NCBI GenBank assembly: GCA_903929195.1
Contig: CAIYTT010000141.1
Coordinates: 1 to 58,175 of the forward strand
DNA from: an uncultured Bacteroidota bacterium
GTDB taxonomy: Bacteria > Bacteroidota > Bacteroidia > Chitinophagales > Chitinophagaceae
Length of the DNA stretch: 58,175 nt
Reading direction: 5' to 3'
Part shown: in pieces, positions 1 to 9,720 of the stretch
Layout: each line of letters starts with the position of its first letter
Numbering within the stretch: position 1 is the stretch's first letter
Made by a program: the position numbers and the translations under genes
The notes under the pieces: generated by a model
What the model was told of the DNA's origin: nothing
Databases searched by the model: none
What the model saw: only the letters and a program-made list of their open reading frames with translations

Positions 1-285
1 ATGAGTAGATGCTTCTATGTGTACCGTAAGTATATTTGCACCAACTTTTGCGAAATCCTCAAAGTATCTTTCAGGTTTTTCTATCATTAAATGTACATCA
101 AAGGGCTTGCGAGCTATTTTTTTTATAGCAGCTATTACAGGCATACCAAAAGTTATATTGGGTACAAAACACCCATCCATCACATCAATATGTATCCAAT
201 CTGCTTCACTGTTATTAATCATTTCAATTTCCTGCCCTAATTTCAAAAAATCTGCAGAAAGTATAGAAGGTGCTACTAAAGCCAT
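1..285 (-). CDS. rpe: Ribulose-phosphate 3-epimerase, N-terminal part
   Basis: The first 95 codons of a gene that runs off the left edge of the window. The product interconverts D-ribulose 5-phosphate and D-xylulose 5-phosphate in the cytosolic pentose phosphate pathway. The translation starts [18 protein letters not shown], the standard N-terminus of the family. It continues with the metal-binding stretch [14 protein letters not shown] (His and Asp ligands) and then [14 protein letters not shown] with the second His. These residues belong to the TIM-barrel active site. It lies 61 bp downstream of a TPR lipoprotein gene on the same strand, so tamL, the TPR gene and rpe may be co-transcribed. 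The C-terminal half cannot be seen here. Confidence 0.95.
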   Translation of the reverse strand, partial: MALVAPSILSADFLKLGQEIEMINNSEADWIHIDVMDGCFVPNITFGMPVIAAIKKIARKPFDVHLMIEKPERYFEDFAKVGANILTVHIEASTH

Positions 286-346
286 TTTTTAATTATTAAT
301 AGTTTGTATAATTTGTTTAATAATGCATAGTGCATAAATACACTAT

Positions 347-1369
347 TTATTTTATCACTTTCAGTCTTTTCAAAGCATCTTTCGGGTTAGGGTAGTCCGG
401 ATTAAGCCTTAAAGCTTGCTTATAATCTGCTATTGCCTGCGGAATACTGTCTAATGATTCTTTACAAATGCCTCTGTTAAAAAAAGCAGGTGCATTTACA
501 GGGTCTATTTTAGTAACAATATCATATTGCCTCATTGCTTTTTCAACAGAATCTTGCTGCATAAAAATAAAACCTAAATTAAAGAGTGCATTTACATAAC
601 GGGAATCATGCATTATACATTTTTTGTATTCTTCTTTAGCATGTTCAAAATCATTTCCTTCTTGAAAATAGACGCCTTTGGCATAAATAGGAAAAACATC
701 TGTAGTATCTAATTTGGCAGCATTGTCTAAATAAAGAAATCCTTTGGGGTCTTTTTTCGCATTATACAGTAATCCTAATTGCACAATCGCATCTTTATAA
801 TCCGGCTGCACATCTACAGATGTCTGAAAGCTGGAAATAGCTTTTGCTGTATCTTTCATATCTTTATATACCATTCCTTTTAGAAAATAGGCTTCGCCAT
901 CAAAAGGATTTTTACGTAATACGATATCTATTTCTTTCAACGATTCATTATATTTTTTTATATAAAGCATCATTTTTGCTATTTTCAAATGCGATTTTCT
1001 ATCAGTAGGATTTTTAGCCATTGCTTTTTTTATCCATTCAATAGAACCGGTAATATCTTTTTTTTCAAACAGGAAATCACCAACTGCACTCAGGTATTCT
1101 GCATTATTAGTATCTATTGCAGCAGCTTTTTTATAATCTCTATATGCTAATGAATCTTGTTTTAGCCTATATAGCTTTGTAGCACGTTCGAAATAAAGAT
1201 GTGCATTTGTAGGGTCATTTTTTATTTCTAAGGAAATAGCCTTTAAAATAGGGTCATTTTGAAATACCGGATTTGCTTCATCTGCACTATTTTTAGTATT
1301 ACCGTTACAGGCAAAAATAAATATAGCGATAATAAATAGTTGAAAATACCGAAATATGGAATGTTTCAT
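347..1369 (-). CDS. TPR-repeat lipoprotein
   Basis: A 340-residue protein with a lipoprotein signal peptide: a hydrophobic run followed by the lipobox IFACNG, with the lipidated Cys near residue 21. The rest is a series of about seven 34-residue tetratricopeptide repeats. Recognisable pieces are EAYFLKGMVYKDMKDTAKAI and PAFFNRGICKESLDSIPQAI. TPR solenoids bind other proteins, so an envelope scaffold role is likely, but no specific partner can be named. It follows tamL on the same strand with an 87-bp gap and precedes rpe. It could equally be annotated simply as a tetratricopeptide repeat protein. Confidence 0.85.
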   Translation of the reverse strand: MKHSIFRYFQLFIIAIFIFACNGNTKNSADEANPVFQNDPILKAISLEIKNDPTNAHLYFERATKLYRLKQDSLAYRDYKKAAAIDTNNAEYLSAVGDFLFEKKDITGSIEWIKKAMAKNPTDRKSHLKIAKMMLYIKKYNESLKEIDIVLRKNPFDGEAYFLKGMVYKDMKDTAKAISSFQTSVDVQPDYKDAIVQLGLLYNAKKDPKGFLYLDNAAKLDTTDVFPIYAKGVYFQEGNDFEHAKEEYKKCIMHDSRYVNALFNLGFIFMQQDSVEKAMRQYDIVTKIDPVNAPAFFNRGICKESLDSIPQAIADYKQALRLNPDYPNPKDALKRLKVIK

Positions 1370-1456
1370 TTTGCAAACTTATTAAAAAATGCTTGTAATA
1401 TTACAAGTAGCTATGTATTCCTATTTTCAAAGCATATAAATGCAACAATAATACGT

Positions 1457-3886
1457 TTAGAAAGGATAACCGATAGAAAAACCAAAAACAATATTATTAG
1501 TTCTCCAAGTGCGGTTATTAAGTTCTATTTGGTCGAAAACCCAACCATTATTAGTAAAAACACTTGGTTTTTTTACAGGCATAGCCACATCAAATCTAAA
1601 ATTAAGAAACGATGCCACATCAAATCTCAAGCCGGCACCAACATCTATACCTATATCTTGTCCAAATGAGGAGAGTTCAATTTCACCACCGGGGAAATTA
1701 GGGTCTTTTTTTGCTAACCAAATATTACCGGCATCAGTAAAAAACGCACCGTTCATTTTTACAGAACTTGTTATTGGTAAAATAGGGAATCGGTACTCTC
1801 CATTCATTTCTAATTTAATATCTCCGGTACGGTCTATTAGGCTTGAATTATTTGTAGTTAATACATCGGCATAATGACCTGGGCCTAAAGACCTTAATTG
1901 CCAACCACGCAAACTATAAGGGCCACCCACATAATACTGCTTAATGTAGGGTAGGGTATTGGATTGCCCATAAGGAATACCCACACCACTAAAAAAGCGG
2001 ACAGCAAATACAGAATGTTTTATATTAAAATAATGTCTTGCATCTATATCAATTTTAGAATATTGAGCATATTTTATTTTATAAAGGTCGTTTAATGCTG
2101 CTCCTAATTGATTAAGTACCCCCAAAATTCCACCGGACTCTTCGATACCTATTTTAAGAAAAGAATAATTTCTGCCTCTTTTCTTTTCATTATCAGAATA
2201 GGTAAATGTTATATTTTCTCCTTCAATAAAATTTTGTTTATAACTGTTTTTTAGAAATGGAATAGAGTCTAAGCGTGCTTTAAAAGAAGCTGATTCTTCG
2301 GGCACACGAATAATATTTACGATTACAGGTGAAAATGCCCATGTAATCGTTTTTGTTTTATGCCAATTATAGCCAAAATTACCGCTGGTATTTATTAATG
2401 TAAAATAATTTACTCTGTCCATTACATTTGTTCCACCACTTAAAACGGTATGTGGTAAATTAGTGGGGTCGAATAGGCTAATACCTACCGGAGAGACAAA
2501 TTTGGGTAAATCTAAACTTGCATTAATACCGTAATATGAAGTTAGAAGGCTAAAATGTTGAAATATTGTTTTACCAATATTTTCGCTGTACAAAAGTTCT
2601 ATACCTCCATTTAAACTAATTGTAAGTAGATTGGCACCTTTAGCAAAATTACGGTCTCTAAAATTGATTCCCGCAGAACTACCCAAAGCATAGGTAGAAC
2701 CACTGCTTACTTCCACATTAGTAGATATATCATGTTTTTTACTGCGATTCATAATGATATTGCAATTAAGCAGATATTTATCAAATGGGTCGGTATAGTA
2801 TTTAATACTCAAAAACTGAAATATTCCTAATTCGTTTAGTTTAGCAGTTGTTTTATCATAATCACTTTGCGAATATTCTTTATTGGGTCTTATAAAGATA
2901 TGGTCTGAAACTACTTTTGAATGTAAATAGTTACTTTTATAAACAAATTGGATGCTATCTAAATTCCGTTTTATTAAGTTAGTGTCGTTGAAATCTACAA
3001 TATCGCTGTAGTCAGGAAACACTTCTATTTTATTTATTTTATATTTTTTGTAAGCAGTTGAATCGTCTGTCCGTCTAATAAATATTTCAATATCTAATTG
3101 TGGTTTGTCTTTTTTAATTTTAATATTTTCAGCAATAGTTGTATTGCTATCTAAAGATGAATTTACATTTTTAATTGCATAATTGATGAATGTGTCTAAT
3201 TTAAAAGTAATATTTTCTTGTGTAAAATGATAATATCCATTATTTCGTAGCAAAGCAGTTAATCGGCTTCTCTCGTCCTCTAATAAGCTGATAGTATAGT
3301 CTGCATCTTTTTTAAAATTAGTTTGTTCGGCAGCAGGTAAAACTATATGTGCAATATCACTATCGTCAATATTGTATTTAATTTTATTTATTGCGTAGTT
3401 ATTATCTGTGTAAATCTTATATTCTACTACTACTTTTTTATGTTTTATTTCATAGTTACTCACTACATTCACATTAAAATAGCCTAAGTTAAATAAATAA
3501 TTTCGCATATTTAATACAGAACGAGTAATAGGTACGCTATCAAATAGTATCGGTTTCTCCATAGATTTACGCATCATAGAATCAGGAAGAATTCCTTTTC
3601 TTTTTAACTTGTAATTATAGTGTCCTAGTTTGTACTTTACAGGTATAAACCCCAATATATTGTAGGTAGTATTCGGTTTTTGTATTGTAAGTTTATATAA
3701 ATTATCTTTTATATCACCGAGATTCTTTATTTTATTTTTAGACTTTATACTAATTGAATTTTTTTGAAGCAATAACTCATTTTCCTTTAAGTTTTTTGTA
3801 CTGCTACAACTAAACAGTAAACTAAAGAAAAAACAAAATATGACAAAAAAATGCAATTTAATATGCCTGTGTAACTTATTATTCAT
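1457..3886 (-). CDS. tamL: TamL-type lipoprotein of the BamA/TamA (Omp85) family
   Basis: A predicted outer membrane assembly protein of 809 residues. The frame is open further upstream, but the ATG at 3886 is the right start because it is directly followed by a lipoprotein signal peptide ending LLFSCSSTKN. The N-terminal half has POTRA-like segments, for example RSVLNMRNYLFNLGYFNVNV. The C-terminal half is an Omp85 beta-barrel with the conserved loop GGPYSLRGWQLRSLG and a last strand ending in Phe (FGFSIGYPF). Lipidated TamA relatives (TamL) are characteristic of Bacteroidota and normally work with TamB; no tamB is seen in this window. The gene is divergent from a SpoU methyltransferase. BamA itself is less likely because BamA is not a lipoprotein. 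Confidence 0.85.
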   Translation of the reverse strand: MNNKLHRHIKLHFFVIFCFFFSLLFSCSSTKNLKENELLLQKNSISIKSKNKIKNLGDIKDNLYKLTIQKPNTTYNILGFIPVKYKLGHYNYKLKRKGILPDSMMRKSMEKPILFDSVPITRSVLNMRNYLFNLGYFNVNVVSNYEIKHKKVVVEYKIYTDNNYAINKIKYNIDDSDIAHIVLPAAEQTNFKKDADYTISLLEDERSRLTALLRNNGYYHFTQENITFKLDTFINYAIKNVNSSLDSNTTIAENIKIKKDKPQLDIEIFIRRTDDSTAYKKYKINKIEVFPDYSDIVDFNDTNLIKRNLDSIQFVYKSNYLHSKVVSDHIFIRPNKEYSQSDYDKTTAKLNELGIFQFLSIKYYTDPFDKYLLNCNIIMNRSKKHDISTNVEVSSGSTYALGSSAGINFRDRNFAKGANLLTISLNGGIELLYSENIGKTIFQHFSLLTSYYGINASLDLPKFVSPVGISLFDPTNLPHTVLSGGTNVMDRVNYFTLINTSGNFGYNWHKTKTITWAFSPVIVNIIRVPEESASFKARLDSIPFLKNSYKQNFIEGENITFTYSDNEKKRGRNYSFLKIGIEESGGILGVLNQLGAALNDLYKIKYAQYSKIDIDARHYFNIKHSVFAVRFFSGVGIPYGQSNTLPYIKQYYVGGPYSLRGWQLRSLGPGHYADVLTTNNSSLIDRTGDIKLEMNGEYRFPILPITSSVKMNGAFFTDAGNIWLAKKDPNFPGGEIELSSFGQDIGIDVGAGLRFDVASFLNFRFDVAMPVKKPSVFTNNGWVFDQIELNNRTWRTNNIVFGFSIGYPF

Positions 3887-4035
3887 TAAAATTTTAAATG
3901 TAAAGTACAAAGGTCGTACCAAAAAACGAAGGAATAAAATGTATTGTGTGTAATTATTCATTTTAATGTTTTGTACAATAAATATTTCAACCAAAACATG
4001 CAATGGAATATTGCAAATAAATTAGTTTTGCAGAT

Positions 4036-4776
4036 ATGCTTACCAAAACTCAAATTAAATATATTCGCTCTTTGTGGCAAACAAAAGCCCGTAAAGAACA
4101 AAATGCTTTTATTATTGAGGGTACAAAAATTGTAGATGAATGGCTAAGAAACAATCAACAACTAAAAATGTTGATTGCCACTAAAGAATGGGAAATTGAA
4201 AATATTGAATTATTAAAACAACTGCCTAACACAAGTATATATATTATTAAAGAAAGTGAATTAAATACGTTATCAGGCTTGCAAACCGCAAATGAGGTAA
4301 TGGCTGTAGTAGAATTACCGGAAAATAAAGATATTATTTTACAGAATAGATGGTATTTGGCTTTAGATACGATTCAAGACCCCGGTAATATGGGTACCCT
4401 AATTCGTATAGCAGATTGGTTTGGGATACCTGCAATTTTTTGTTCTCCCGATTGTGTAGATGTATATAACCCAAAAGTAATACAGGCTGCTATGGGTGGG
4501 CATCTTAGAGTTAATATTATTGAAAAAGATTTAAGTACATTTTTTTCATCTACAGATTTACCTATTTATGGTGCTACCTTAGATGGCGAAAGTATTTATA
4601 ATTGTAATGCAGGCAATGCCGGTATTCTATTAATTGGTAATGAATCTAAAGGGATATCAGAAAAATTAAAATTGTTTCTAACAAAAAAAATTACGATTCC
4701 TCGCTATGGAGGTGCTGAATCTTTAAATGCAGCGGTTGCTACCGGTATAATATGTGCAGTGTTACTACCTCGTTAA
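4036..4776 (+). CDS. SpoU/TrmH-family RNA 2'-O-methyltransferase
   Basis: A 246-residue RNA ribose methyltransferase of the SPOUT superfamily. The N-terminal ~95 residues form the small L30e-like RNA substrate-binding domain (KEQNAFIIEGTKIVDE). The catalytic domain shows all three SpoU motifs: motif 1 around 115-124 (DPGNMGTLIR, with Asn118 and Arg124), motif 2 around 199-207 (LIGNESKGI) and motif 3 at 221-231 (IPRYGGAESLN). Motifs 2 and 3 form the trefoil knot that binds S-adenosylmethionine. The target is probably rRNA, though it cannot be assigned to a nucleotide. A TAGTTTTG box ends 6 nt before the ATG, suggesting a very short or absent leader. It diverges from tamL. Confidence 0.93.
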   Translation: MLTKTQIKYIRSLWQTKARKEQNAFIIEGTKIVDEWLRNNQQLKMLIATKEWEIENIELLKQLPNTSIYIIKESELNTLSGLQTANEVMAVVELPENKDIILQNRWYLALDTIQDPGNMGTLIRIADWFGIPAIFCSPDCVDVYNPKVIQAAMGGHLRVNIIEKDLSTFFSSTDLPIYGATLDGESIYNCNAGNAGILLIGNESKGISEKLKLFLTKKITIPRYGGAESLNAAVATGIICAVLLPR

Positions 4777-4796
4777 TATTTTTTCTATTTATCATT

Positions 4797-4830
4797 TTGC
4801 ATCAAAAATGGCACAACAATTGTACCTTTA
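4797..4830 (+). promoter_or_regulatory. Bacteroidota-type promoter of the DUF4476 gene
   Basis: A TTTG element ending at 4799 is followed after 23 bp by TACCTTTA (4823-4830). This matches the TTTG / TAnnTTTG pattern used by the Bacteroidota primary sigma factor. Transcription would start near 4837, about 10 nt before the ATG at 4847. Confidence 0.5.
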
Positions 4831-4846
4831 TTAAAAAATCATTTTC

Positions 4847-5605
4847 ATGAAAAATAGAATCTTTGTAATACTTTTCTTTTCTTTTTTGGTACAAATTGTT
4901 CATGCTCAATCTATGTTAAAAATATCTTTGAGCGACAAATCACCCATCAATGTGGCTGTTGATGGCAGGTTCTTTAATAAAACAGGTACGTCAATTACAG
5001 TTGGTGACTTACCCCCCGGAAGACATTCTATAAAAATATACGCTCCGAACGAAAACAACTATAGTAATAGAATGCACCATGCAATATTTGATGACAGGAT
5101 AAAAACGTTTGAAGGTAATATAACAATTTTAGTTTATGACCCCGAAAGAGATATTGTTGATATTAATGAAGAAGACATTTATACTTACAAAAACAATCAA
5201 AATAACCCAACCAACAATAACCAACAAACCAACAATAATAATATAAACAACAATACTATTTCACGCAACGATAATAATGCCATACCACCACCTACAACCA
5301 ATGGTAATATGGGTGAAACGTTAACTAAAGATAAAACCGAAGTTTTAAAAAATAAGATGGCTGAAAAAGTTAGCGACTTAGAAAAAGTAAAAGTTGCACA
5401 AATAGAATTGGCTTCCGAAAAAATAACTTCAGCTCAAGTTGGCGAAATGATGGATTGGTTTGTGTTTGAAAGCGGTAAAATAGAATTTGTAAAATGGGCT
5501 TATGATAAAACGGTAGATAAAGAAAACTATGGTAATTTGGAGTCTAAGTTTAGTTATAAAAACTACCAAGATGAGTTTATTGATTTTATTAAAAGTAAAA
5601 AATAA
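4847..5605 (+). CDS. Exported DUF4476-domain protein
   Basis: A 252-residue secreted or periplasmic protein. A signal peptide covers about residues 1-20 (cleavage near VHAQS). An N-terminal ~85-residue region resembles the small PEGA-like domains that begin these proteins (PPGRHSIKIY). Next comes an Asn/Gln-rich low-complexity linker at roughly 120-150. The C-terminal ~95 residues carry the DUF4476 pattern of short helices, with ASEKITSAQVGEMMDWFVFE and NYQDEFIDFIKS. The function of DUF4476 is unknown to me; it is common in exported Bacteroidota proteins. The gene has its own promoter and ends just before a strong bidirectional terminator. Confidence 0.8.
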   Translation: MKNRIFVILFFSFLVQIVHAQSMLKISLSDKSPINVAVDGRFFNKTGTSITVGDLPPGRHSIKIYAPNENNYSNRMHHAIFDDRIKTFEGNITILVYDPERDIVDINEEDIYTYKNNQNNPTNNNQQTNNNNINNNTISRNDNNAIPPPTTNGNMGETLTKDKTEVLKNKMAEKVSDLEKVKVAQIELASEKITSAQVGEMMDWFVFESGKIEFVKWAYDKTVDKENYGNLESKFSYKNYQDEFIDFIKSKK

Positions 5606-5625
5606 TACCATTTGCCCCATCTTAT

Positions 5626-5667
5626 ATTATAAAAGGATGCCTAAACAAAAAGGCATCCTTTTATAAT
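5626..5667. terminator. Bidirectional hairpin terminator
   Basis: Perfect 16-bp inverted repeat (arms 5626-5641 and 5652-5667, core AAAAGGATGCC / GGCATCCTTTT) with a 10-nt loop. It lies between the convergent DUF4476 and SNF2 helicase genes and gives a T-tract on either strand. Confidence 0.85.
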
Positions 5668-5683
5668 AACTATAATGTTTAGG

Positions 5684-8600
5684 TTAACTGAACAAAAATG
5701 CTACATCGTCTTTCGTTAAGCGTTTTATTAGTCCTGTATCGTCAGATACCAGCTCATTTGCCAATGCTCGCTTATGTTCTTGCAATTGCAACATCTTTTC
5801 TTCTAATGTATCTTTGCAAATAAGGCGGTAAGCAAAAATATTTTTTGTTTGTCCTATACGGTGTGTTCTATCAATTGCCTGCTGTTCTACTGCCGGGTTC
5901 CACCATGGGTCAACAATATAAACATAATCGGCAGCGGTAAGGTTTAAACCGATACCACCGGCTTTTAAAGATATTAGAAATACTCTACACTCATGATTAT
6001 TCTGGAACTCTTGTATCGCTTTTTCTCTGTCGGTTGAAGAAGTACTACCATCAAAATAAACATGTTTAATATCTTCTTCTTCCAATCTTTCTCTAATTAA
6101 AGCCAGCATACCCAGAAATTGAGAAAATATCAATACTTTATGGTCTCCCACATTTTCTATAATTTCTCTTGACAGTTCATCTAATTTAATTGAATAATTA
6201 GGGAATTTTTCATCTTCATTCATTATTGCAGGCGAATCACAAATCTGACGCAATTTGGTAAGCCCTTGTAATATATGTAGCTGAGACCTTTCTATACCTT
6301 TTTCTTCAATAATACCTAATATTTTAGACTGGTATATGTTTCTATACGCTTCGTATATTTTTCGTTGGTCAGGTCCCATTTCGCAATAAAGAATAGTTTC
6401 TGTTTTTTCAGGTAAATCTTTAGCTACTTGTTCCTTTGTACGTCTTAATAAAAAAGGATAGGTTAGTTTGCGTAGTTGTAACTTTACCTCATCTTCCTTA
6501 AATTTATCAATGGGTGTTGCAAATTCATTCATAAAGAATTCCCTGCTACCCAGCATACCCGGATTTAGAAAATTCATTTGTGCATAGAGGTCAAAAGTAT
6601 TATTTTGAACCGGAGTACCACTTAATGCCAATCTGTTTTTACTGTTAAGCAACAACGATGCTTTGGCAACCTGCGACTGCGGATTTTTAATTGATTGTGA
6701 TTCATCAAGAACTACATAATCAAAAGGTATTTCTTTTAATAGTTTAATATCGCTACGCATAGTGCCGTAGGTAGTAATAATAATGTCATAGTTTACGAAA
6801 GAAGCCGGATTCGGGTTCCTTTTGGGCCCATGATGTATTATTCGGGTAATATCGGGTGTAAATTTAGTTATCTCATTTTCCCAGTTATACATTAGTGTAG
6901 TAGGGCATACAACTAAAAAACGGCAACCGGGATTTGTGTTTTTGTAATGTTGAAAAAAAGTAAGAGTCTGTACTGTTTTACCCAAACCCATATCATCGGC
7001 AAGGATACCACCCCAGCCAGCCTCGTTCAAAAACTTTAACCAATGGAAGCCTGCCAATTGGTACGGTCTAAGTTTAGCTTTTAAGTGCTCGGGAGGCTCT
7101 ACCTCGCTAAAGTCGTTTGTGAGTATAGATTCTAATTTTTCCTTTTTTTCTTCTAATTCTTGTTGTAATTTATCTTCTTTTATTTCGCCGAGTAAATCGT
7201 CTAAAACACTAAAATGAAATTTTTTCAATCTTATTTTAGTTCCTTTCGTTTCACCAATTTTCAACATTAAACTATATTTCTTCATCCATTCATTAGGTAA
7301 CATACCTACCGAACCATCACCCAGTTTTATATAATTTTGTTTTTGAGCAAGTGCATTTTTTACATCTATTATAGATACTTTCTGGTCTCCGAATTTTAAC
7401 TCTACTGCAGCTTCAAACCAATCGATACCACTGCTGACCATTATTTGTGTAGTAGGTTTGTGTATGTTTACTTTTAAGCTTTGTAAACCTTCATAACCCA
7501 TTATTTCTACGTTCTCATCTTTCATTTTTTCTATAAAGCGGGTAAACCAATTACTGTTTAATACCGAAGTACCAGAAATATGAAAAAATTGTTCTTTTTT
7601 GTTATAATGAATATCTGCATGCATACTTTGAATATTCTGAATAAATTCAGCTTCAATCTCCTCATTGCGTTTTATTATCATTACAATACCATTGTGGGGC
7701 TTTATAACATCGCCAAACCAAGATGGTTTTATTTCAATATCATTATATACAAAAACAGGGCGTAATACTAATGTAAACTCTTTTTCCTGTAAATAAATGC
7801 GACAAACCGGTTTTATTTCGGTGAAATGTTCTATTAATTCCTCACTAAAATGTACATGGAGTAAATTATTCCATAACATTAATTTGTCAACTAAGAATTT
7901 CGACCAATTTTCGTTTTCTACTTTTATAAGTCCATCGGGCAAAAAGGCTTCTACTATTTGTATTTCATTCAGATTGCCTAAGCAATGTAATACATTTTCG
8001 TACACTAATAATGCAGAATTAAGTAGTGCTGCATCGGCAAAAGTTATGGCTATATTATTTATAATCCATTCTAAAGTAACAGAGTAATTTGTTTCTTCTT
8101 TTCTTACTATTAGTTGCGGATGTGCATGCTTATCTGAAAACTCAATTTTTTCTAAGCCTGTTGAAGAAAATAATTTTCCTTGTCTCCGTATATAAACAAA
8201 ATTATGTGTTGAATTTCTATCTGCTAATTTTTGATATTTAGGAAGTAAATATTCCCATATTTGTTCTTTTATTTCTTCACTTGGTGCATCGTTTACAATA
8301 CTATCTAAATCTTGAATATAATCTCCGAAAGGTAAATTTTTCTTCAAGTATTTAAGTAATTCATCGGGCATAAATTTCCGAGCGGTTACCAATAAATCTC
8401 TATCTTCCTCTTTAAAAATGGTAGGATTTATATTCTGGTTTAGCTCTAATCTACTTATAGAACCGGTAAGTATTTTCATGTCATCATCTGCAATGCCGGC
8501 AATTAAAACAACATCTACATATGGGAAATGGGTAATAGTAGTATCTAAAACAATACCAATTCTTTTTATTACCTGCTCCATTACTTTTACTTCCACCTCT

Positions 8601-9424
8601 TTATAGGCAGGAACTAATTTAGAAACTACTGGTGCAATTTTTTTGATAGTAGGGTCTAATACGCGTAAAAAAGGTTTGCCACCCTCTACTGTAAAAGCAA
8701 ACTTACCACTAAGGTTATCACTAAGGCTGTAGCCGTATTGTTCTAATAATTTGTTTTTTTGTAAATCTATATTTTGTGTTGTCTGAAAGTAATGGGTACC
8801 AAACGTTCTTAAAACATGTAAAAATAAAGCTGCTTTATGTACGCATAAAGGATATTTCTGTTCGCTACAACTGCAAGATGTATCATAATATCGTTCTTCA
8901 TTCTGTTTTATTGTAACTCTATAGGTAGCATCGTCATCGCTTACATCGGCATCAATTCTTTCATTTTTATTAGAAACAATAACAGCTTTATTGGCATTCG
9001 CCATTCTTTCTGCTATTTCAAGACTATCAGGCGAAGCAAAAATGAGCAACATTTGTTTTGTTATTTGCCGCATTCTTACTACCGTATGCTTTTGGTCGTA
9101 TATGATATTTGTGTTTTCAAAGAAACCACTTTGTAAAATATCATTTAATTGAAATAATGCTGCAACCTCATGCCGGCAAATTTCACCCAAATTATACGGA
9201 CATTGGCAGCGAACTGCCAAATCTTTAGGATGTAAGTATTTATTAATGGTTACAGTATAATAGTTTTGATACAAATCGTTTCGTACCCTAAATCTTACTT
9301 GTTCCAGTAAATGGTCAACATCAAGCATTTGAACTCCGGATGTATGAAAAATTTTTTTACCACGACGAATTACTTCCTCTGCGCCATGGTTATAAACATA
9401 TCTTAAAATAGGTGGTAAAGACAT
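5684..9424 (-). CDS. SNF2-family DNA helicase with two SWIM zinc fingers
   Basis: A 1246-residue Swi2/Snf2-type ATPase. The C-terminal ~480 residues form the helicase core: Walker A DDMGLGKT near residue 807, the DExx box as DESQ near 905, and motif VI with DRTHRIGQ near 1184. The long N-terminal half holds two SWIM-type zinc fingers, each CxCx7CxH: Cys73, Cys75, Cys83 and His85, then Cys184, Cys186, Cys194 and His196. SWIM fingers bind DNA or protein. This architecture matches bacterial proteins annotated as SNF2 helicases of unknown cellular role, perhaps chromatin- or transcription-associated. The start is set by ATG at 9424, with a TATTTTTG box at 9458-9465 on this strand. Confidence 0.93.
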   Translation of the reverse strand: MSLPPILRYVYNHGAEEVIRRGKKIFHTSGVQMLDVDHLLEQVRFRVRNDLYQNYYTVTINKYLHPKDLAVRCQCPYNLGEICRHEVAALFQLNDILQSGFFENTNIIYDQKHTVVRMRQITKQMLLIFASPDSLEIAERMANANKAVIVSNKNERIDADVSDDDATYRVTIKQNEERYYDTSCSCSEQKYPLCVHKAALFLHVLRTFGTHYFQTTQNIDLQKNKLLEQYGYSLSDNLSGKFAFTVEGGKPFLRVLDPTIKKIAPVVSKLVPAYKEVEVKVMEQVIKRIGIVLDTTITHFPYVDVVLIAGIADDDMKILTGSISRLELNQNINPTIFKEEDRDLLVTARKFMPDELLKYLKKNLPFGDYIQDLDSIVNDAPSEEIKEQIWEYLLPKYQKLADRNSTHNFVYIRRQGKLFSSTGLEKIEFSDKHAHPQLIVRKEETNYSVTLEWIINNIAITFADAALLNSALLVYENVLHCLGNLNEIQIVEAFLPDGLIKVENENWSKFLVDKLMLWNNLLHVHFSEELIEHFTEIKPVCRIYLQEKEFTLVLRPVFVYNDIEIKPSWFGDVIKPHNGIVMIIKRNEEIEAEFIQNIQSMHADIHYNKKEQFFHISGTSVLNSNWFTRFIEKMKDENVEIMGYEGLQSLKVNIHKPTTQIMVSSGIDWFEAAVELKFGDQKVSIIDVKNALAQKQNYIKLGDGSVGMLPNEWMKKYSLMLKIGETKGTKIRLKKFHFSVLDDLLGEIKEDKLQQELEEKKEKLESILTNDFSEVEPPEHLKAKLRPYQLAGFHWLKFLNEAGWGGILADDMGLGKTVQTLTFFQHYKNTNPGCRFLVVCPTTLMYNWENEITKFTPDITRIIHHGPKRNPNPASFVNYDIIITTYGTMRSDIKLLKEIPFDYVVLDESQSIKNPQSQVAKASLLLNSKNRLALSGTPVQNNTFDLYAQMNFLNPGMLGSREFFMNEFATPIDKFKEDEVKLQLRKLTYPFLLRRTKEQVAKDLPEKTETILYCEMGPDQRKIYEAYRNIYQSKILGIIEEKGIERSQLHILQGLTKLRQICDSPAIMNEDEKFPNYSIKLDELSREIIENVGDHKVLIFSQFLGMLALIRERLEEEDIKHVYFDGSTSSTDREKAIQEFQNNHECRVFLISLKAGGIGLNLTAADYVYIVDPWWNPAVEQQAIDRTHRIGQTKNIFAYRLICKDTLEEKMLQLQEHKRALANELVSDDTGLIKRLTKDDVAFLFS

Positions 9425-9720
9425 TTATAAGTATAAATATTCAAAAAATGCAATCTGCAAAAATACCGATAAAACACGTTAAAAAGTGTTGATAAAAATA
9501 AATTTATGTTAAACAGATATATGGAATTAGTAGCTTTTGTGTGAAACTGATAGGTATAAATTTATATGTATAAATATATTAACTATTGCAAAAAAAAATT
9601 AAAATAGGTTGTTTGAGAGTAAATAACATAAATTTTCTAAAAACAAGAAGCAATAATTGATTAAATTAGTTTTAGTATTATATTCGCAGATTTACAAATA
9701 CCCAAAATTATTGACAGATA
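9425..9720. other. AT-rich divergent intergenic region
   Basis: 296 bp between the divergent helicase and membrane protein genes. It is very AT-rich. Besides the TATTTTTG promoter-like box for the helicase (9458-9465, minus strand), I see no repeat, RNA or coding signal. Confidence 0.5.
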
